Assembly (NCBI GenBank): GCA_029378245.1
Contig: JARKIF010000002.1
Span: forward strand, 1,674,001 to 1,738,000
Direction: 5' to 3'
Length of the DNA: 64,000 bases
From: Roridomyces roridus
Lineage: Eukaryota; Basidiomycota; Agaricomycetes; Agaricales; Mycenaceae
The notes under the pieces are model-generated. The model was not told the DNA's origin. It was given only the letters and a program-made list of their open reading frames with translations, and searched no databases. Position numbers and translations under genes: made by a program. Shown in pieces: positions 1 through 12,295 of the stretch. Position 1 is the first letter of the stretch; every line of letters begins with the position of its first letter.

Positions 1-914
1 TTGGCATCGCTCCGTGGATTCTCGGGTGCTAAAGGAAAGGGACCGGCGACCACTTCGACGTCCTCGGTTTTACTTTGCACTTCCGTTGCATCACGTGGTC
101 TCGATCTACCCCTGGTCCGAGCCGTCATCCAATATGACCTCCCAACTGAGGGTGGTGCAACAGAGTACGTCCATCGTGTTGGACGTACAGCACGTGCTGG
201 GAAAGGTGGTGAGGCTTGGAGTATGGTGTCTCCCAGCGAGTCGGAATGGGTGAAATGGGTTGAGGGGAAGATGCGGGGAGACGAATCCAGTGGTGACGAC
301 GACGGTGCTAACATCACGTTGTCTGGCGTTTCCATTGACAACGTCCTCCGCTCTGGATTTGGTGGCAGTAAGGCCAGCGAATATGAGGCACGGGCGACGG
401 AAGTCCAATTGTCATTCGAGCGCTGGGTTTTGCGCAAGAAGGAGGTTGGTCACAATTTACTATTTTCGTGAATATTCTGAGCATTTTCCAGAACGCCGGG
501 TTCGCTCGCAAGGCTTATCTTTCTCACATGCGGGCGTATGCAACCCACCCATCGAACGAAAAACACATATTCCATGTTCGGCACCTTCACCTCGGACATT
601 TGGCCAAGTCGTTCGCCCTACGTGATGCACCCAAGGCTGTCTCAACTGTTGGCGGCGGCAAGGCGCCCAAGATTCAGAAGGACAAGGAACGCAAGCCGAA
701 AAAGGCCGCAGATGCTGAGGGCGCGTCTACGAAAAAGCGCAGCAGGGATTGGGAAGTGGATCATAGCGGCGAAGCGGAGCGCCGTATGCAAGAGGTGGTG
801 CGTTCTCAGGGCCGTCTGACCAAGAAGGGGGGTGTGATGATGAGCAGTGGTGCTTCCGAGTTCCAAATCGCCGGCGGTGCGGCGTTGGAACGATTGGTGG
901 GGTCACGGTCATGA
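1..914 (+). CDS. DBP7: DEAD-box ATP-dependent RNA helicase DBP7-like, 3' part (partial)
   Basis: The window opens inside the C-terminal RecA-like lobe of a DEAD-box helicase. Visible are motif V ([11 protein letters not shown]) and motif VI ([15 protein letters not shown]). A 47-nt intron at 445-491 (phase 0) joins KKE to [20 protein letters not shown]. The following [13 protein letters not shown].....[21 protein letters not shown] stretch and the basic tail ([18 protein letters not shown], later a [17 protein letters not shown] end) fit the DBP7/DDX31 subfamily, nucleolar helicases for 60S ribosomal subunit assembly. The N-terminal lobe with the Q motif, Walker A and DEAD box lies outside the window. 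Family assignment rests on the tail; another ribosome-biogenesis helicase is possible but less likely. Confidence 0.85.
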
Positions 915-1007
915 GTATGGCGTGTGTGGGTAAAGAGCCTATCTGTGACGAATGCGTTGAGAATTTGATGCCGGTCGGTTCTTAGGCCATTCCACTCCGG
1001 TACGACC

Positions 1008-2616
1008 ATGTCTGAGTCCAAGTTGCGCGTTGCGATATGGTTTGTGTCTCAGTTTGTGAGTGCCCGGATAATTCATTGTGGCTTGAACAGCGGTGGCGGG
1101 ATTGGAGGGCTTGCTTTGGCTGTTCCACTGTCCAAGCACAAGAACATCCAGGTAGACGTCTACGAAGCTGCAGGCCGCTTTGCGGAAATCGGTGCTGGAG
1201 TCATGATCTGGGCGAGAACTTGGCGTATATTTGAACTGCTTGGACTGGCGGAAGACTTTGCAAAGGTCGCAGACTCGGAACCTGACCCTGCTGTGGGTAT
1301 GTACAATACTGAACAGAGCACGGCTGCCCACGAACTCAAATGATAGCTACAGGCTTCAACTATCGGCGGTCTGATGTCGGTGCGAATGGGTTCCATTGGA
1401 ACTTTGTCTCAATGCCGTGTACGTGGACCTGACAGAACATTGCACAAATTTCTGATGATGAATGATAGACGGCTGCATCCGCTTCCACCGAGCTCACTTC
1501 TTGGACGTCTTTGTTGAACATTTGCCTCCAGATGTTGCACACTTTGGGAAGCGACTCGTGTCGTACGAGAGGCGGGAAGACGGTGATATCAGCCTCAACT
1601 TTGCGGACGGAACGAGCGCAGAGTGTAATGTGCTCGTTGGGTGCGACGGGATCAAGTCCGTTGTTCGTGGACAGTTGTTGCGCGACAAGGCGGAGGCAGA
1701 GGGGCGACCGGATCTCCTTGCTCTAATCGAACCTAGATGGTCCGGAACTGTCGCGTACCGAGGACTTATCCCTGCTACAGAACTTCCGAAACACGAGACG
1801 CTCGCATCCCCGATGATGGTGTGTGGAATACCTCAGACTTTCAATCTTTCTTGACGCAATACAGTATTGTGGACAGGACAAGGTTTGTGAGCCGCATCTT
1901 TACGAGGTGGAAACTAAACCTGGTTAGCATATTGTCGCGTATTCCATATCGCGAGGCCACATCTGCAACGTTGTCGCCTTTGCCACGGAACCGAAGAACG
2001 AGGACGCTGAGTTCCCGGGGAAAGACCAATGGGTTACGCCATGCACCAAAGAGGAGGTTAGCAAGTGCTTTGCAGGGTGGGAGTCGGATGTAGGCGAGAT
2101 GCTCGAGGTAAGACGAGAGGGTCAACTTGGGAGCCATAGCTAATTGCACTCAGCGTATTGACAACCCTACCAAGTGGGCCATTCACCGCCTGCACCGTCT
2201 GCCGTTTTACGTCGCCAATCGCGTGGCCTTGATGGGGGACGCAGCGCACGGGATGTGCCCCCATCTGGGTGCAGGTGCGGGGCAAGCTATCGAGGTAATT
2301 TTGCATTTGGCTGCCTTGGATGTACTTCAACTCAGCCGCGCAGGACGCGTTCATTCTCGCTACAGTTCTTGGAGTCGCGACGCGAAGCACCCTTGACGCC
2401 GCACTTGAAGCGTACGAACAAACGCGTCTTCCCGTGGCAAACCACGTGCTCAAGTCTTCAGACGAAAGTGGCAAGATGTACGAGTTCAATAGTTCCTTCG
2501 GGGAGCAGTACGAGACGCTTGGGCCAGCCATAAAGCACCAGTGGGATTTCTTGACATCCAGCACACCAGAGGGAGAGGCAGAGAAGGTGTTGAGCATCTT
2601 TGAAGGACTCAAGTAG
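1008..2616 (+). CDS. FAD-dependent monooxygenase, salicylate hydroxylase-like
   Basis: Spliced from about seven exons. The first two join as VAI-C-GGGIGGLA (intron 1040-1090), giving the Rossmann GxGxxG that binds the ADP part of FAD. Further introns lie at 1297-1352 and 1419-1468, near 1817-1850, 1881-1924, after the residues GEMLE and after GQAIE. Downstream come the DG motif (GCDGIKSVVRG) and the GD motif (VALMGDAAHGMCPHLGAGAGQAIE), the standard pattern of class A flavoprotein hydroxylases (PF01494). Such enzymes hydroxylate aromatic acids or fungal secondary metabolites with NAD(P)H and O2; the substrate cannot be read from sequence. No secretion signal or C-terminal membrane anchor is apparent, so a cytosolic enzyme is inferred. 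About 430 residues, normal for the family. Confidence 0.85.
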
Positions 2617-2924
2617 TATCAGGCTTCTACCCAGCCGCATTTTTGATTCGGATACTCATCGGTATTTCAAAACATGCAGACAGTTTGCTCACAGATTGAT
2701 ATCGTCGAGAAGCAAGGAAGTAACAGTCTCAGGAAGCCGGCAAGGATAACAGAAGCTGTAATCGAGACGGCTTTGAAAGTGTAACCGAATGAACTGCAGG
2801 CAACGTTCAAATACGATGTATTGTTTGTGGCACTAGTGCATCTACATCTAGCTGTCATAGAAGCATTAGAATGAATTGGAGAGAGAGTCGTAGACACTCT
2901 CACCATTTCACCAACATTCCCTGT
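2617..2924. other. Convergent intergenic spacer
   Basis: Between two converging genes. I see only AT-rich 3'-UTR-like sequence and no ORF or repeat worth calling. Confidence 0.5.
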
Positions 2925-3664
2925 CTACTCCTTCTTCTCCTCCTCGGCCTCGGGTTCCTTTTCATCTTTGGGAGGCTCGGCAGCCTACGAGGTATTGAGA
3001 AAAATATTCCGGGACGCAATAAGAATCAACACTCACATCATCGGCGGGGGCGGACTCTTCAGCGGTCTAGAATAATGGTCAACGACCACTCGAAGAGAAA
3101 TAGCGACGATTTACGGGTGCAGCTTTGGGCACGTCGGCCGCCTGTATAAAGGTTCAATAATACGGATTTAGCAAGGTGAAAGACACGTACGGTAGCTTCA
3201 GCGACAGCGCTCGAAACGTCTGCCTCCGTACCCTCGCTATCCTTGAGCACCGTCGTCGGAGCGGCATGCTCCTCCTCGGCATGCGCAGGAGCGTGCGAGT
3301 CATGGGAATCATGAGCGTGCGCGTGGTGACCCTCAGCTATCCTAGCCTTGATAGCCATTGTGTCCTTGAGCAGGTACCCAAGCTAGTGCGGCCATTTCGA
3401 TCATTTATTCTTTTCTTCTTTCAAGAAACGGCGCTTACAGCCGGGACTGTCAAGGCAGCAGCGCCAATCTGCAAGACGGTCAAAGAGTCGCCAAGGAATG
3501 AGCAGAGGTGGTCGCACGATCCAGGGCATGTCCGATGACGGTTTGAACGGTTCGTGGTGAGCACCGGCGTCAGTACTCATGAAACGGCGGGGTGGGTGGA
3601 CATTGGCGCGAGACCTTACGGTGCGCGCCGTTGTCGTGAAAGCTTGTCGCACACGAGATGCCAT
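2925..3664 (-). CDS. Small mitochondrial inner-membrane-type protein, uncharacterised
   Basis: Five or six short exons can be joined in phase. The start MASRVRQAFTTTARTVRSR is a good mitochondrial presequence (Arg/Ser/Thr-rich, no acids); a start 39 nt upstream is also open. A 49-nt intron at 3469-3517 turns SSDMPWI into SSDMPWI-IGAAALTVPALGYLL, a single hydrophobic segment, and a second intron lies at 3383-3438. The rest is His/Ala-rich (GHHAHAHDSHDSHAPAH) then strongly acidic, ending EPEAEEEKKE. Small proteins with presequence, the SSDxPW motif, one membrane span and an acidic tail occur in other basidiomycetes as I recall, without assigned function. The exon model is well supported by phase; the role is unknown. 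Confidence 0.65.
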
Positions 3665-3790
3665 GAGAGTCGGGAGAGCAAGTGGGCGGCGGGAACCGGG
3701 CAACTAGTAACGTCATCCGGTGAATTTCGATCCTTGCAAAAGTAATACACTCCAATCCAGTTCTATGCATGCCTGCAAGCCACCTTCCTC

Positions 3791-4513
3791 TTAATACTCC
3801 CACTCCAATCCCTTCCGACGCATGAAAACCAAGCCCAGAGCTGCCTGAAACGGATCGAGTTCAACAAGTCTCTCATCCAACAACGGTGCAAATAATTCCT
3901 CTGTCGTCGCAGCGCTTTCAACCTTGTCACGAATGACCGGAAGATGCTTCAGCAAGTCCTCGTCCGAGAGATGTATCTGCGAACAGTCAGTGGATGGACA
4001 GTATGAATGGATGAGAATCACGTCTTTGGATACACATTCTTCTTCTTGTTCTTCTTCATCATCATCATCATCATCGAGGGTTGCAGAGTCAGAGACGGAG
4101 GTATTGTCTGGCGTAGCCATGGTGCTGTAATCCGGGAACTGTGGAAGAGAGGAGGACGCAGAGAACTGATTCGTCTGTGCATCAAGAGAGGACGCAAGGA
4201 ACTGATTCGTCTGTACACCAAGTGGGGATGGCGACTCGGGAAGGAAACGAGATGAGAACGGCTTCAAAGCTGGCCATTGGGTTTGGGTTTGTTCACGCTT
4301 GGGATAGAAAGGCGCTGGGTAGGAAACGGATGGTTGTTGAAAGGGATATTGAGGAATCTGTGGCATCTGTGGCTGCATCTGTGGCATCTGCGGCATCTGT
4401 GGCTGCTCGAGGCGCATGGAGGACTCGAACGCATAACGGCCCATGCTGGCTGGGGAGGCAGCAGGGCCATTGTAGGTTTGTGTATGCATAGGCAAGTGGT
4501 TATGGGACGGCAT
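3791..4513 (-). CDS. Unknown protein, Gln/Met/Pro-rich N-terminus and helical C-terminal domain
   Basis: A single open frame of 240 codons, long for a window in which chance ORFs rarely pass 150. The N-terminal third is low complexity with repeated PQMPQ units; a middle acidic run (seven Asp followed by Glu) precedes a more regular C-terminal part beginning KDVILIHSYCPSTDCSQIHL and ending MRRKGLEWEY. I do not recognise a domain. The composition resembles a nuclear regulatory protein but that is only an impression. The frame is closed upstream by a TGA shortly before the ATG; a separate 5' exon cannot be excluded because an ORF on the same strand (4531-4836) ends just upstream. Confidence 0.5.
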   Translation of the reverse strand: MPSHNHLPMHTQTYNGPAASPASMGRYAFESSMRLEQPQMPQMPQMQPQMPQIPQYPFQQPSVSYPAPFYPKREQTQTQWPALKPFSSRFLPESPSPLGVQTNQFLASSLDAQTNQFSASSSLPQFPDYSTMATPDNTSVSDSATLDDDDDDEEEQEEECVSKDVILIHSYCPSTDCSQIHLSDEDLLKHLPVIRDKVESAATTEELFAPLLDERLVELDPFQAALGLVFMRRKGLEWEY

Positions 4514-4760
4514 GCCATGGTAGGCGGTGTTTATGAAGGCATTAGGGTGAGGCTTGTCACGGTGAGTCGATTCTCAAGAGGCGATGAGGAGAAGTAATTG
4601 AATGGAGGGACTGGCGACGATGAGTGGAACATCTTGGTGGTTTGGGACAATAACGCGTGCTCGTGATCTGTAAACAAAACACTTGTTGACACGAGCTCGA
4701 CCGCCTTTACTGAGGCTTTACCCCACATTATGATACATATTGAAACTACTAATACATGTG

Positions 4761-6628
4761 CTACAAGTCCTCGTCTACGTAATTCGCCATCGGGTCCTCC
4801 GTCATTCGGCGACTCATACGGTAAGCCTCTATTCAAAAATCAGTTCAACTCGTTGAAAGTAGGCGGCTTGCCTTACCCATTTCTTCCTCCGTCACATCGT
4901 GAGATCCGACAGCGCCCTTGCGCTTTTTGCCCGACCTGTCGTCGTCGTCGTCGTCCCCACCAGCTTTCCTCTTCTTCTCCTCGTTCAAAGCACGGGCTAG
5001 ACGGTCCTGATCTATCCGCACGTCTCCCTCGCCCACACGCTTCTTGGAATAGTTCTGCTCCAGTCGTTCTGATGCTGCGTCGCGCGTTGTCTCTGCCAGC
5101 GGTTTCTCTGGTGGTGGAGGGGCAGCGTTCGAACTGGAGGCTAGCAAGTTCTGGGCACTCGAGGCTTGGGAAGCCTCGATACCGGCTTGGCCCGAGCAGT
5201 AGGAAACATGGATGGCAGAACGGCAGCAGGCATAACCCCAGATACCAGAGGATGTATCATACCATGAACCCCACACGGCGGTATGATTGTTGATGTACAC
5301 TGCATCACTGTTCAGTATCGGTTTGAAGCAAGGTAGAGATACTAACCATCTTCTGGGTATTTCGACCGTGCCTTTGCCCTCTCGCGCCCCTTGATAACTT
5401 GCCCTGCGCGAGAATACTCGACGTAATTCTCGGTCTGACCCTGGAGTAGCTCCTTGGGAGCCGTCTGCAGGTATTTCGCACCGCCATACTTGGCCAATAT
5501 GCTGATCTTGGACGTGTCCCTGAGCTCCTCCTTCTTCTGCTTGAATTCGTGGTGCAACAGTTCACCTTGTGTCGGATTGGCGTTAAGGTGGACGTCGTTT
5601 CCACGAGCGGCTGCTTGCCAAGCAAACAACTGCAGTTCTTGCACGTCGTTTGCTTCACCAGAGAACCGATGGAAGTTGTCACCAGCGAATCTAGCCTGAA
5701 AGTTGTGTCAACGTTGGGATACTGCATTTCAATCAAGCATACCTCTTCGGCCGGGATGTTCTTGTCAGGAGCGTCTCGCATTGAACGAGTTTTCGGGTCG
5801 TAGTAGGCGCTCTCCGGGTCCAAATTGATCAAGTATTTCGCAGTATCTTCTCGGATACGCAGATTTCGGACTGTAATTCGTGTTTTGGCGTCGAGTTTCT
5901 GGCCCACAGCGTCAGCTGCGTCGGCGTACTTGTCTTCATCGGCATCTTCTTCGTCACTCGACCCGAAATCAGCGTCATCCACCTTGCCAGCCTTGGCCAC
6001 CTTGCGAACAGCAGCCAAATCCGTCGTCGTTTGGTTGTCAATCTCCTCCTCCCTTAACTTCTGCCTCGCAGCGTCGACAGCAGCATACTCGTCATATATG
6101 CGCTTGTGCTCTGCGACATCATACCCATTCCACCGATCCCGCTTGGCGTCGTAGCCAGACGCAACTTGTTGGATAACCTCGTCGGCCTGAATATCCTTGT
6201 TCGTGAATTTGGCACCGCGCTTCCGGGGTCGTTCGAGGCAGTCCTGCTTCTTGTGAGTCATGGCCCCGCAATTCTCGCATGCGCCTTTGCGGTACTTTTT
6301 GGCGGCGGGCCCGGCTTTGAGACCACGGTCGTACCAGGCATCCTTCTCCTTGACATCTTCCGGTCTCCTCTGGTGATTCAACGAAGGTGCTCCAGTGTCG
6401 AGGTACCACGGTGCTTGTGAGATGTATTCTACAACACGTTAAGCATATCCACAAAAGCAAAAGTGTCGGGTTGTACGCACGGGGAATGTGAGGATTTATT
6501 GGCCTCCCGTCCTCGTCCAACGCAGCCGGAGCTGTTCCTGCCTTTCTGGCCGCATCGAGATCTTTCTGCCGGCGAAATTCCTCACGAGAGAGTTTCGACT
6601 TTTCACCTGGGAAGGCAGAGGAAGCCAT
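4761..6628 (-). CDS. SLU7: Pre-mRNA-splicing factor SLU7
   Basis: Exons read in order: [21 protein letters not shown] start, then [17 protein letters not shown], the CCHC zinc knuckle [14 protein letters not shown], the conserved [13 protein letters not shown] block, [18 protein letters not shown], a short exon with [16 protein letters not shown], a long helical exon and a C-terminal exon ending MANYVDEDL. This is the colinear signature of SLU7, which acts in the second catalytic step of splicing in 3' splice-site choice. About 560 residues, like animal SLU7 and longer than yeast. The protein is nuclear. Its start codon lies only about 40 bp from the stop of the next upstream gene (COG7, same strand), so its promoter must overlap COG7 coding sequence or 3' UTR. 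Confidence 0.92.
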
Positions 6629-6667
6629 AAGTTGTGTTGATCCGTGTTTACATACACCTCAAAACTA

Positions 6668-9313
6668 CTACCTACTCCAACCCCGCATCCTACTCATATG
6701 CTGCAATATAGCATCGTCTCCTCGTTCTGCCACTCGCTTCTTACCCTCCTCATCATCCAAATCAGCATACTCCTTCCACTTGTGTAATCTTCAAACTCGA
6801 CATTCAGAGCTCCAACAATCGTCGCCAGGTGCCCCAAATCGCACGACAGCTGCGCAGCTCCTGCAGGAGACAGTGTTTGAATATTCGGCAGAATGGTCGT
6901 CGTAAGATAGCTGAGAAGCGCATGCCCCAGCGAGGACAGCCACGCGGACGATACGAGCCCTGGATCTAGCGGTGCAGGCGGTTTGGGCGCGGCGAGGGAT
7001 TGTCGCCGTTTGTGTCCAGGCGGCGTGACCCCATCGCCGACTGTTGATTGCTCCGACAGAGATTTGAGAACATCCGGGTCGACGTGCGGTAACGTGTGCA
7101 GCGAGAACGAGAGCGCGTCGTCGTCTGCGTAAACTTCGAAAAGCTGTGGCAGATTCAAGAGACCTTCAGAAATCTTGTGCACAGTCTCACTCGGGGAGAG
7201 CGAAAACGTGGGCACGTGTAATTCGTTGGCCGTTATCGCTCGCTTTGCCTTTGGATCGCCTGCCGCTGTCCAGAGTGGTGACGAGGCATAAGAAGCCAGA
7301 CGTTTGCGAAGTGGCGATAATATAGTGCCTTGTAGAGACGTCTGACACGCTTTCGCGAATGTGAACACCCCTTCACGAGCAGAAACAAGGAGAACTGCAG
7401 GTGTGCCAAGCTGCGGATGGGCACCATGACGCAGACCGGCAGTCGGGAGTAGTGCCTCCTTTGAATGGGCATGCGACGGATCCTCAACTCGGTCAAGGAG
7501 GGCGTGAAGTTCCGCGGAATTCAGAGAAGATTGCTCCAGCAGCTGACTCTCCCCTTTCGAGCTGGCAATCACAAAGTTGGTGGGATCATTCCGCGCAAGC
7601 TTGAATGTCGTTGCTATCTGGACCAAACTGGAGCGCAGCTTGTTCTCGAAAATCACCATACGATCAAAGACAGCGCGGGCGGAAGAGAGGAGATGCAAGG
7701 ACAGCTGAAAGTCGGACCAGTCCTCGGAAGTATAATCCATGTCGGACAGGTCCTCTGCCATATTGACCTGCGAAACGGGCGCAGAGGTCGTCTCGCCCAT
7801 TCGGACGTCGGCTGTCCACATTTCGATAAAGGACTGGAAAAATCCATCCAGAGCTCGAACCAGCCCCACAGCACCATAGCCATGCGTGAACGCGGTACAC
7901 CTCGACATGCTGTCCTCTGCAACGCTGAAAACATCAACCGCTCGCTCCCTCAACAAACGAGCACGGTCTGCGCTAGGTATCCTGTCCCGAGGGTCACTAG
8001 ATATGATTTCGCGCAGGCAGTGGTCAAGCAATCGGCGCTCCAGCGATCCGTACTCCACCTGAAAGTCCAGGAATGGTTGGAAAAGCTCCTGCTCCCATTC
8101 GAGATCGTCCGGGATGGAAAGGGCTGATTTGGATGCAAGGAGTCCACTGGAAGTCGATCGAGATGGGGCGGTACGCCACGACATGGACAATCGTGTGGAG
8201 CGCCGTCTCGAATGACTGGGAGGCCCGTCGACGGAAGGGCTGTCTACCGGAGACGCAAATACGGCCGAATATTTAATCTTCTCCATCACATTGTCAACCC
8301 CAGCAGCAAACTCCTCGGTCGAAGCGGAACATGGGTATGAGCTCTTTCAGAGCGGCATCTCCGTAGTGAGAAAAGATGGAGGCGAGCCGCTGGGAAAAGG
8401 TGGGTTGCAGAGCCGAAAGAACTGAGCTTATCAGTGTCGATAATGTGAGCGCTGGGTCAGGAAAGATGGATGGTATTGATGTCCGTTCGACGTTGAGTAA
8501 CGCCAGGAAACTGCTGTAGAATTTGGGCGCAAATTCGGCCAGCGTGGGAGAGCCACTCTCCGCCTCGGAGTCGCAGTCACTGACTCGCGTGTCCTGCCAC
8601 AAGGCCACCACGGAAGCTCGCCGGGAACCATTGTAGTAATTGCGAAATTCCGACTCGCGTTGGATATTGGAGAATATGGAAAAATAGTTGCGGCAGGCGG
8701 CGAGGTCGTGGACATTGATGGCAGCAACGAGGGCCGAGCTGAGGGCGGCCTCGAGTTGGTTCTGGAGGTTGACCATCAACGTCTTGCGTGGGTCATATTC
8801 GGGCGTGTTTTGGAAGACGGCCATGCTCCTACTGGCCTCGGACAATCGTTCGGCGGCTTTGGCGTAGCTCTTCTCCGCCAAAAGGGACGTCACCTCAAGT
8901 TCGAGCGTGCTCCAGCTCTCTGCCTCACGCAAAACCTCTCTGGCCGCCTCCATCCGACTTTTCACCGTGTCCAACAGTTGCAACCGATCGAGAGCAGCGC
9001 GCGTCGACGGTGGAATGACTTCTCGCGACCGCTGAGTGACCTGGAGCAGCACTGAATGCAGAGAAGTCGCGCCATCCTTCATAAAGTGCAGGTCGTATGT
9101 AAGGCGGGGCACGCCGCGAGACACGTCGTCGATGATGCGCTCGAGTTGGGAGGATGTATCCTCGCATGCGAGGTCGAGGGTGGACACGAGATGGTTGACA
9201 TTCTGGTCGAGCTCTGTGAGCCCCATGTCGGGGGCGGCGAGCGTGTCATTGATCCATGAAACAATGTCGGGCGACTCTTCCAGCGAACTTATGAGTTCAG
9301 TCGTAGAGGCCAT
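6668..9313 (-). CDS. COG7: Conserved oligomeric Golgi complex subunit 7-like, frame interrupted twice
   Basis: Two long exons on one strand. The first (from MASTTELISSLEESPDIVSWIN) aligns by eye with COG7: short acidic start with xVxxWIN, then SLL-coil region, LDTVKSRMEAAREVLREAESWSTL and the FQNTPEY segment. The second carries GAAQLSCDLGHLATIVGALNVEF, the counterpart of the conserved COG7 C-terminus. COG tethers retrograde vesicles at the Golgi. Two breaks are visible: near 8305-8330 the frame leaves MFRFD and should resume as EEFAAGVDNVMEKIKYS, and near 6793 it leaves NVEFE and should resume as LHKWKEYADLDDEEGKKR down to a stop at 6668. Neither break has a plausible 45-60 nt intron, so single-base sequence errors are likely; a decayed gene is the alternative. 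Confidence 0.78.
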
Positions 9314-9796
9314 GGCGCACTGTCTCAATTCTGAGCATTTGGGGCTGAATTTCCTGGGTTCACGTACAAGAGACGATGGTGGTACAAGTAGAAGGCGCGT
9401 AACAGCATTTGACTAGACACAATTCTGAACGCACACTACTTATTATGTATTTATTCCTAGTAGTCTCCGATGTGCAGCACTACAAGCGAGGGTCGTGTCG
9501 GCATTTTGACCACGATGCGGAGAGCCCTGAGTACTGTCCTGAAGGTCTGAGGGTCCCGAACTCGGCCATCTGTCGCGTGCAGCTGTGAATGCTGCCGAGT
9601 AGCCTGTCGTTCATCCCAAATGGACGAAAGAGTCCAGCAGGCAGCTTACGCGCCCTACGCGACGCGTCAGCACAGCGAGGCAACGAAAGTGGTATTGAAC
9701 TGAAGAATGAAGGCGTGACTTGACTCCGATCGGAAACGTCTCCGCATTTCCAACTTGGCTTGCGTTAGCAGCCCATCTCCACCTTCCCCACCAGCC
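9314..9796. promoter_or_regulatory. Divergent promoter region COG7 / PNS1-like gene
   Basis: A 480-bp spacer between two divergently transcribed starts. Only short overlapping ORFs (up to 70 codons) occur and none looks coding. The stretch just upstream of the plus-strand start is pyrimidine rich (CCATCTCCACCTTCCCCACC), typical of a fungal transcription start. I see no clear TATA box. Confidence 0.45.
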
Positions 9797-12295
9797 ATGT
9801 CCTTCGCGAATTATGCGTCGCAATTCCTATCCAAAGCACAGGCCGACCCTTCCTCCTCTAGAACCAGCGCCCAGCCGCTGTTCTTCTCTTTCACCACGGA
9901 CGAGAACGAGGGATCGGAAGACCTCGACGATGCCGCAGACCCACACTTCCAGAAGTACGATTCGACAGAACTCGTACAAGAGGCCGAAGATGTGGAGGAC
10001 CCTTATCTGAGGCTAGACTGACGAAGAGGGAGGCCGCAGAGTTCGCGACGAGCCAATATCCGGATATGGAGGACGAGGAGGGCGAGGGCGTCGGTTGGCT
10101 TGCTCACCAACGCTCTCCGTCCCCAGCATACACCCTGTCTCCCGTTCCGCCTCCAAGGAACTTGACTCCCAAGGGTCAGACGACTCGTTCCAGCAACCCT
10201 GGCCCGATTCCGGAGCCGCAGTCACTGTCCCTGGGTCTTTCACAGTCACTGCTACCACGCACAGGTGCAGAAGCCCATGCTTTCCATCTGCCAGCGCCCC
10301 ATTCCCGGAGTCGAAGCGGCAGACGGAGGCCACAGCCGAATCCACGCGCCGCGGCTGGATTCCTGTTCACGTACACTCTTTTGTGCGTGCTGTCCCTCCT
10401 CTCCCTCGTGTTGCCCCATGCCACAGAACGCTCCCCGCCTGCAATATTACACACAATACCCCTCGTCACCTTCCTCGTCATGCTTTCAGCTGTTCTATCA
10501 TACATACATCTCACCCTCCTCCGCGCCTTTATCCGCCCCGTGCTACTAGTCTCTGCACTGGCACCCCCACTAGCACTCTTCCTCTCCTCTATCCTGGCAT
10601 TTGCAGGGTCGTTTAGTGCCGGTGCCGGTTGGGGACTACGGCTGTTTTCCCTGATCCCGTTGGCCCTCGCAGTTCTCAGCGTCCGTCGCCTGCCCCAAGA
10701 GCTGCGCCGTGCTGCTCGATCGCCCGCCCTACTTTCCCTTTCCACCCGAATACTCTTCTTCCGCGCTCCGCTGCTGCTGCTCCTCTCACCATTGATCCTA
10801 CTCGCGGGATTAATATGCAGTCTCCCTCTCTTCACACTGCTGGCGCGCCTACCACTGTCGCACTCGTGGTACATGCAGTTGGGCAGCGCTCTCGTTGCAT
10901 TCTTTACCCTTCACGTGTATTTCGTGGCACGGGCAGAGCAACGAAGTTTTGTGTCTGCGGGCGTTGGAGCGTGGTATTTCGGCCACTCCATTGCAGCCCC
11001 GCCTCCAGGTTCTGGGGCTTTTGCAGAGAGCTTGAATACAGGCTACCCCGACTTGGACGCTCAGCTGCGTATCCTACACGCGGCCCTCCACCGCCCCCTC
11101 GGACCCTTGGTCCTCTCCGCCCTATTCTCCCTCATCCTCTCGGTACTTTCCTCCCTTCAGGTCGTCCTCGTATATCTCCCACTGGCGCTTCCGTACCGTT
11201 TCATAGCGCTCTTTGCCGACATGGCTCTTGACAAGATCCAGTCATTGGGCGAGCGCATCGGTGGTGGGCGATATACCGGCGTCTATTGTGGACTCACGGG
11301 CTCTGGGTTCTGGGAGGGCGTCCGCGGGGTGAAAGAGGTCAGGCAATCCGCATCGGAGAGGGCACTCCCGGTCTTGCCGCTTCCCCGGGCGTACACTCTG
11401 GCGTTGCCGTTTGCGCTTGTATCGTATTTGCGTGCGGCGGGCGATCGGGATGGTGAAGGTGAGAAAATCCTATGGCTGTTTTTCACAATTAATCGAATTG
11501 GCAGAAGGGATCAGTTATGCTGAACAGCAACGTGCAGCGATTGCTGTAGCCTTGCTCGCCGGTGCAGTGTGTGCTGCTGTCAGTATATTCTGCGCTGGGG
11601 TTGTTCGGGATTGGTACGATAATCCGTTACTACTTTGACTCGCTCGCTGATGTAGCCCACAGCTCTGATACCCTCTATATGTGCCACTTGATTGATCGTG
11701 CGGCAGGCAAGGGGCCTGATTCAGAGGGAGAGAGGAAGGAGGTGTGGGCAGCTGTGAGTTCTTACTCTTTGAATCCTCGAATACGTCTTTTTGAACAAAA
11801 CTACAGTTCGACCCCTCTCCCGTTAATCTCGGCCAGCCTCAAGATCTCGAGACCGGTTTTGGAGGGCTCAACTTTGGTGGGTTCAACTTTGGCGGGTTCG
11901 GGTTTGGTGGAGGGACAACGGATGTGGCTGGAGAGCGGGAACGAGGAGGTCGTGGGGAGGAGCCTGTGTATGCACGGATGCGCCGGACCAGCGAGGAGGC
12001 GAATCGGAAGGTGCCCCCGCCGTTGCCGTTACCGGTGCCGCGTCCCGGTCCGAGCACATCGTCTCGGGGATTCAGAGCGCCATCAGGCGACTTTGCCGCC
12101 TCGGCTCTGAGGGATCTGTCACCACCGCCGTCTCGGCAGTCCAGGGAGGAGGGGCAGATGCGGTCCTCTGTACTGCCGCCTCCGCCAGTACGTGCGCCTC
12201 ACGTTGAAGACCTGGATTCGGACGTTGATTCACTTGATTCTCGATCCGGGGGTGGAGAAAGCTCTGGGGCCTTCCCGGGCAGCGGGTTCTTTTGA
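9797..12295 (+). CDS. PNS1: PNS1 / choline-transporter-like (CTL/SLC44) membrane protein
   Basis: N-terminal soluble segment (MSFANYASQFLSKAQ... DPYLRLD ... GWLAHQRSPSPAY) followed by many hydrophobic helices from FLFTYTLLCVLSLLSLV onward, the family's RSFVSAGVGAWYF region, AYTLALPFALVSYLRAAGDRDGEG, EGISYAEQQRAAIAV, and after a 49-nt intron (donor at 11614, phase 2) the C-terminal SDTLYMCHLIDRAAG. A further intron precedes a Gly-Phe-rich soluble tail ending GAFPGSGFF. This order is that of fungal PNS1 in the CTL family, plasma-membrane proteins related to choline transporters; transport by the fungal members is not established. Near 10020 the frame passes from DPYLRLD to REAAEFATSQYPDMEDEE with a shift, explained by a single-base error or a non-standard intron. 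Confidence 0.85.

Noticed and set aside
4001..4255. Plus-strand ORFs with Ser, Phe and Ile runs (68 and 82 codons)
   Set aside because: They are the reverse of the poly-Asp/Glu run of the minus-strand Gln/Pro-rich gene and have no other support.
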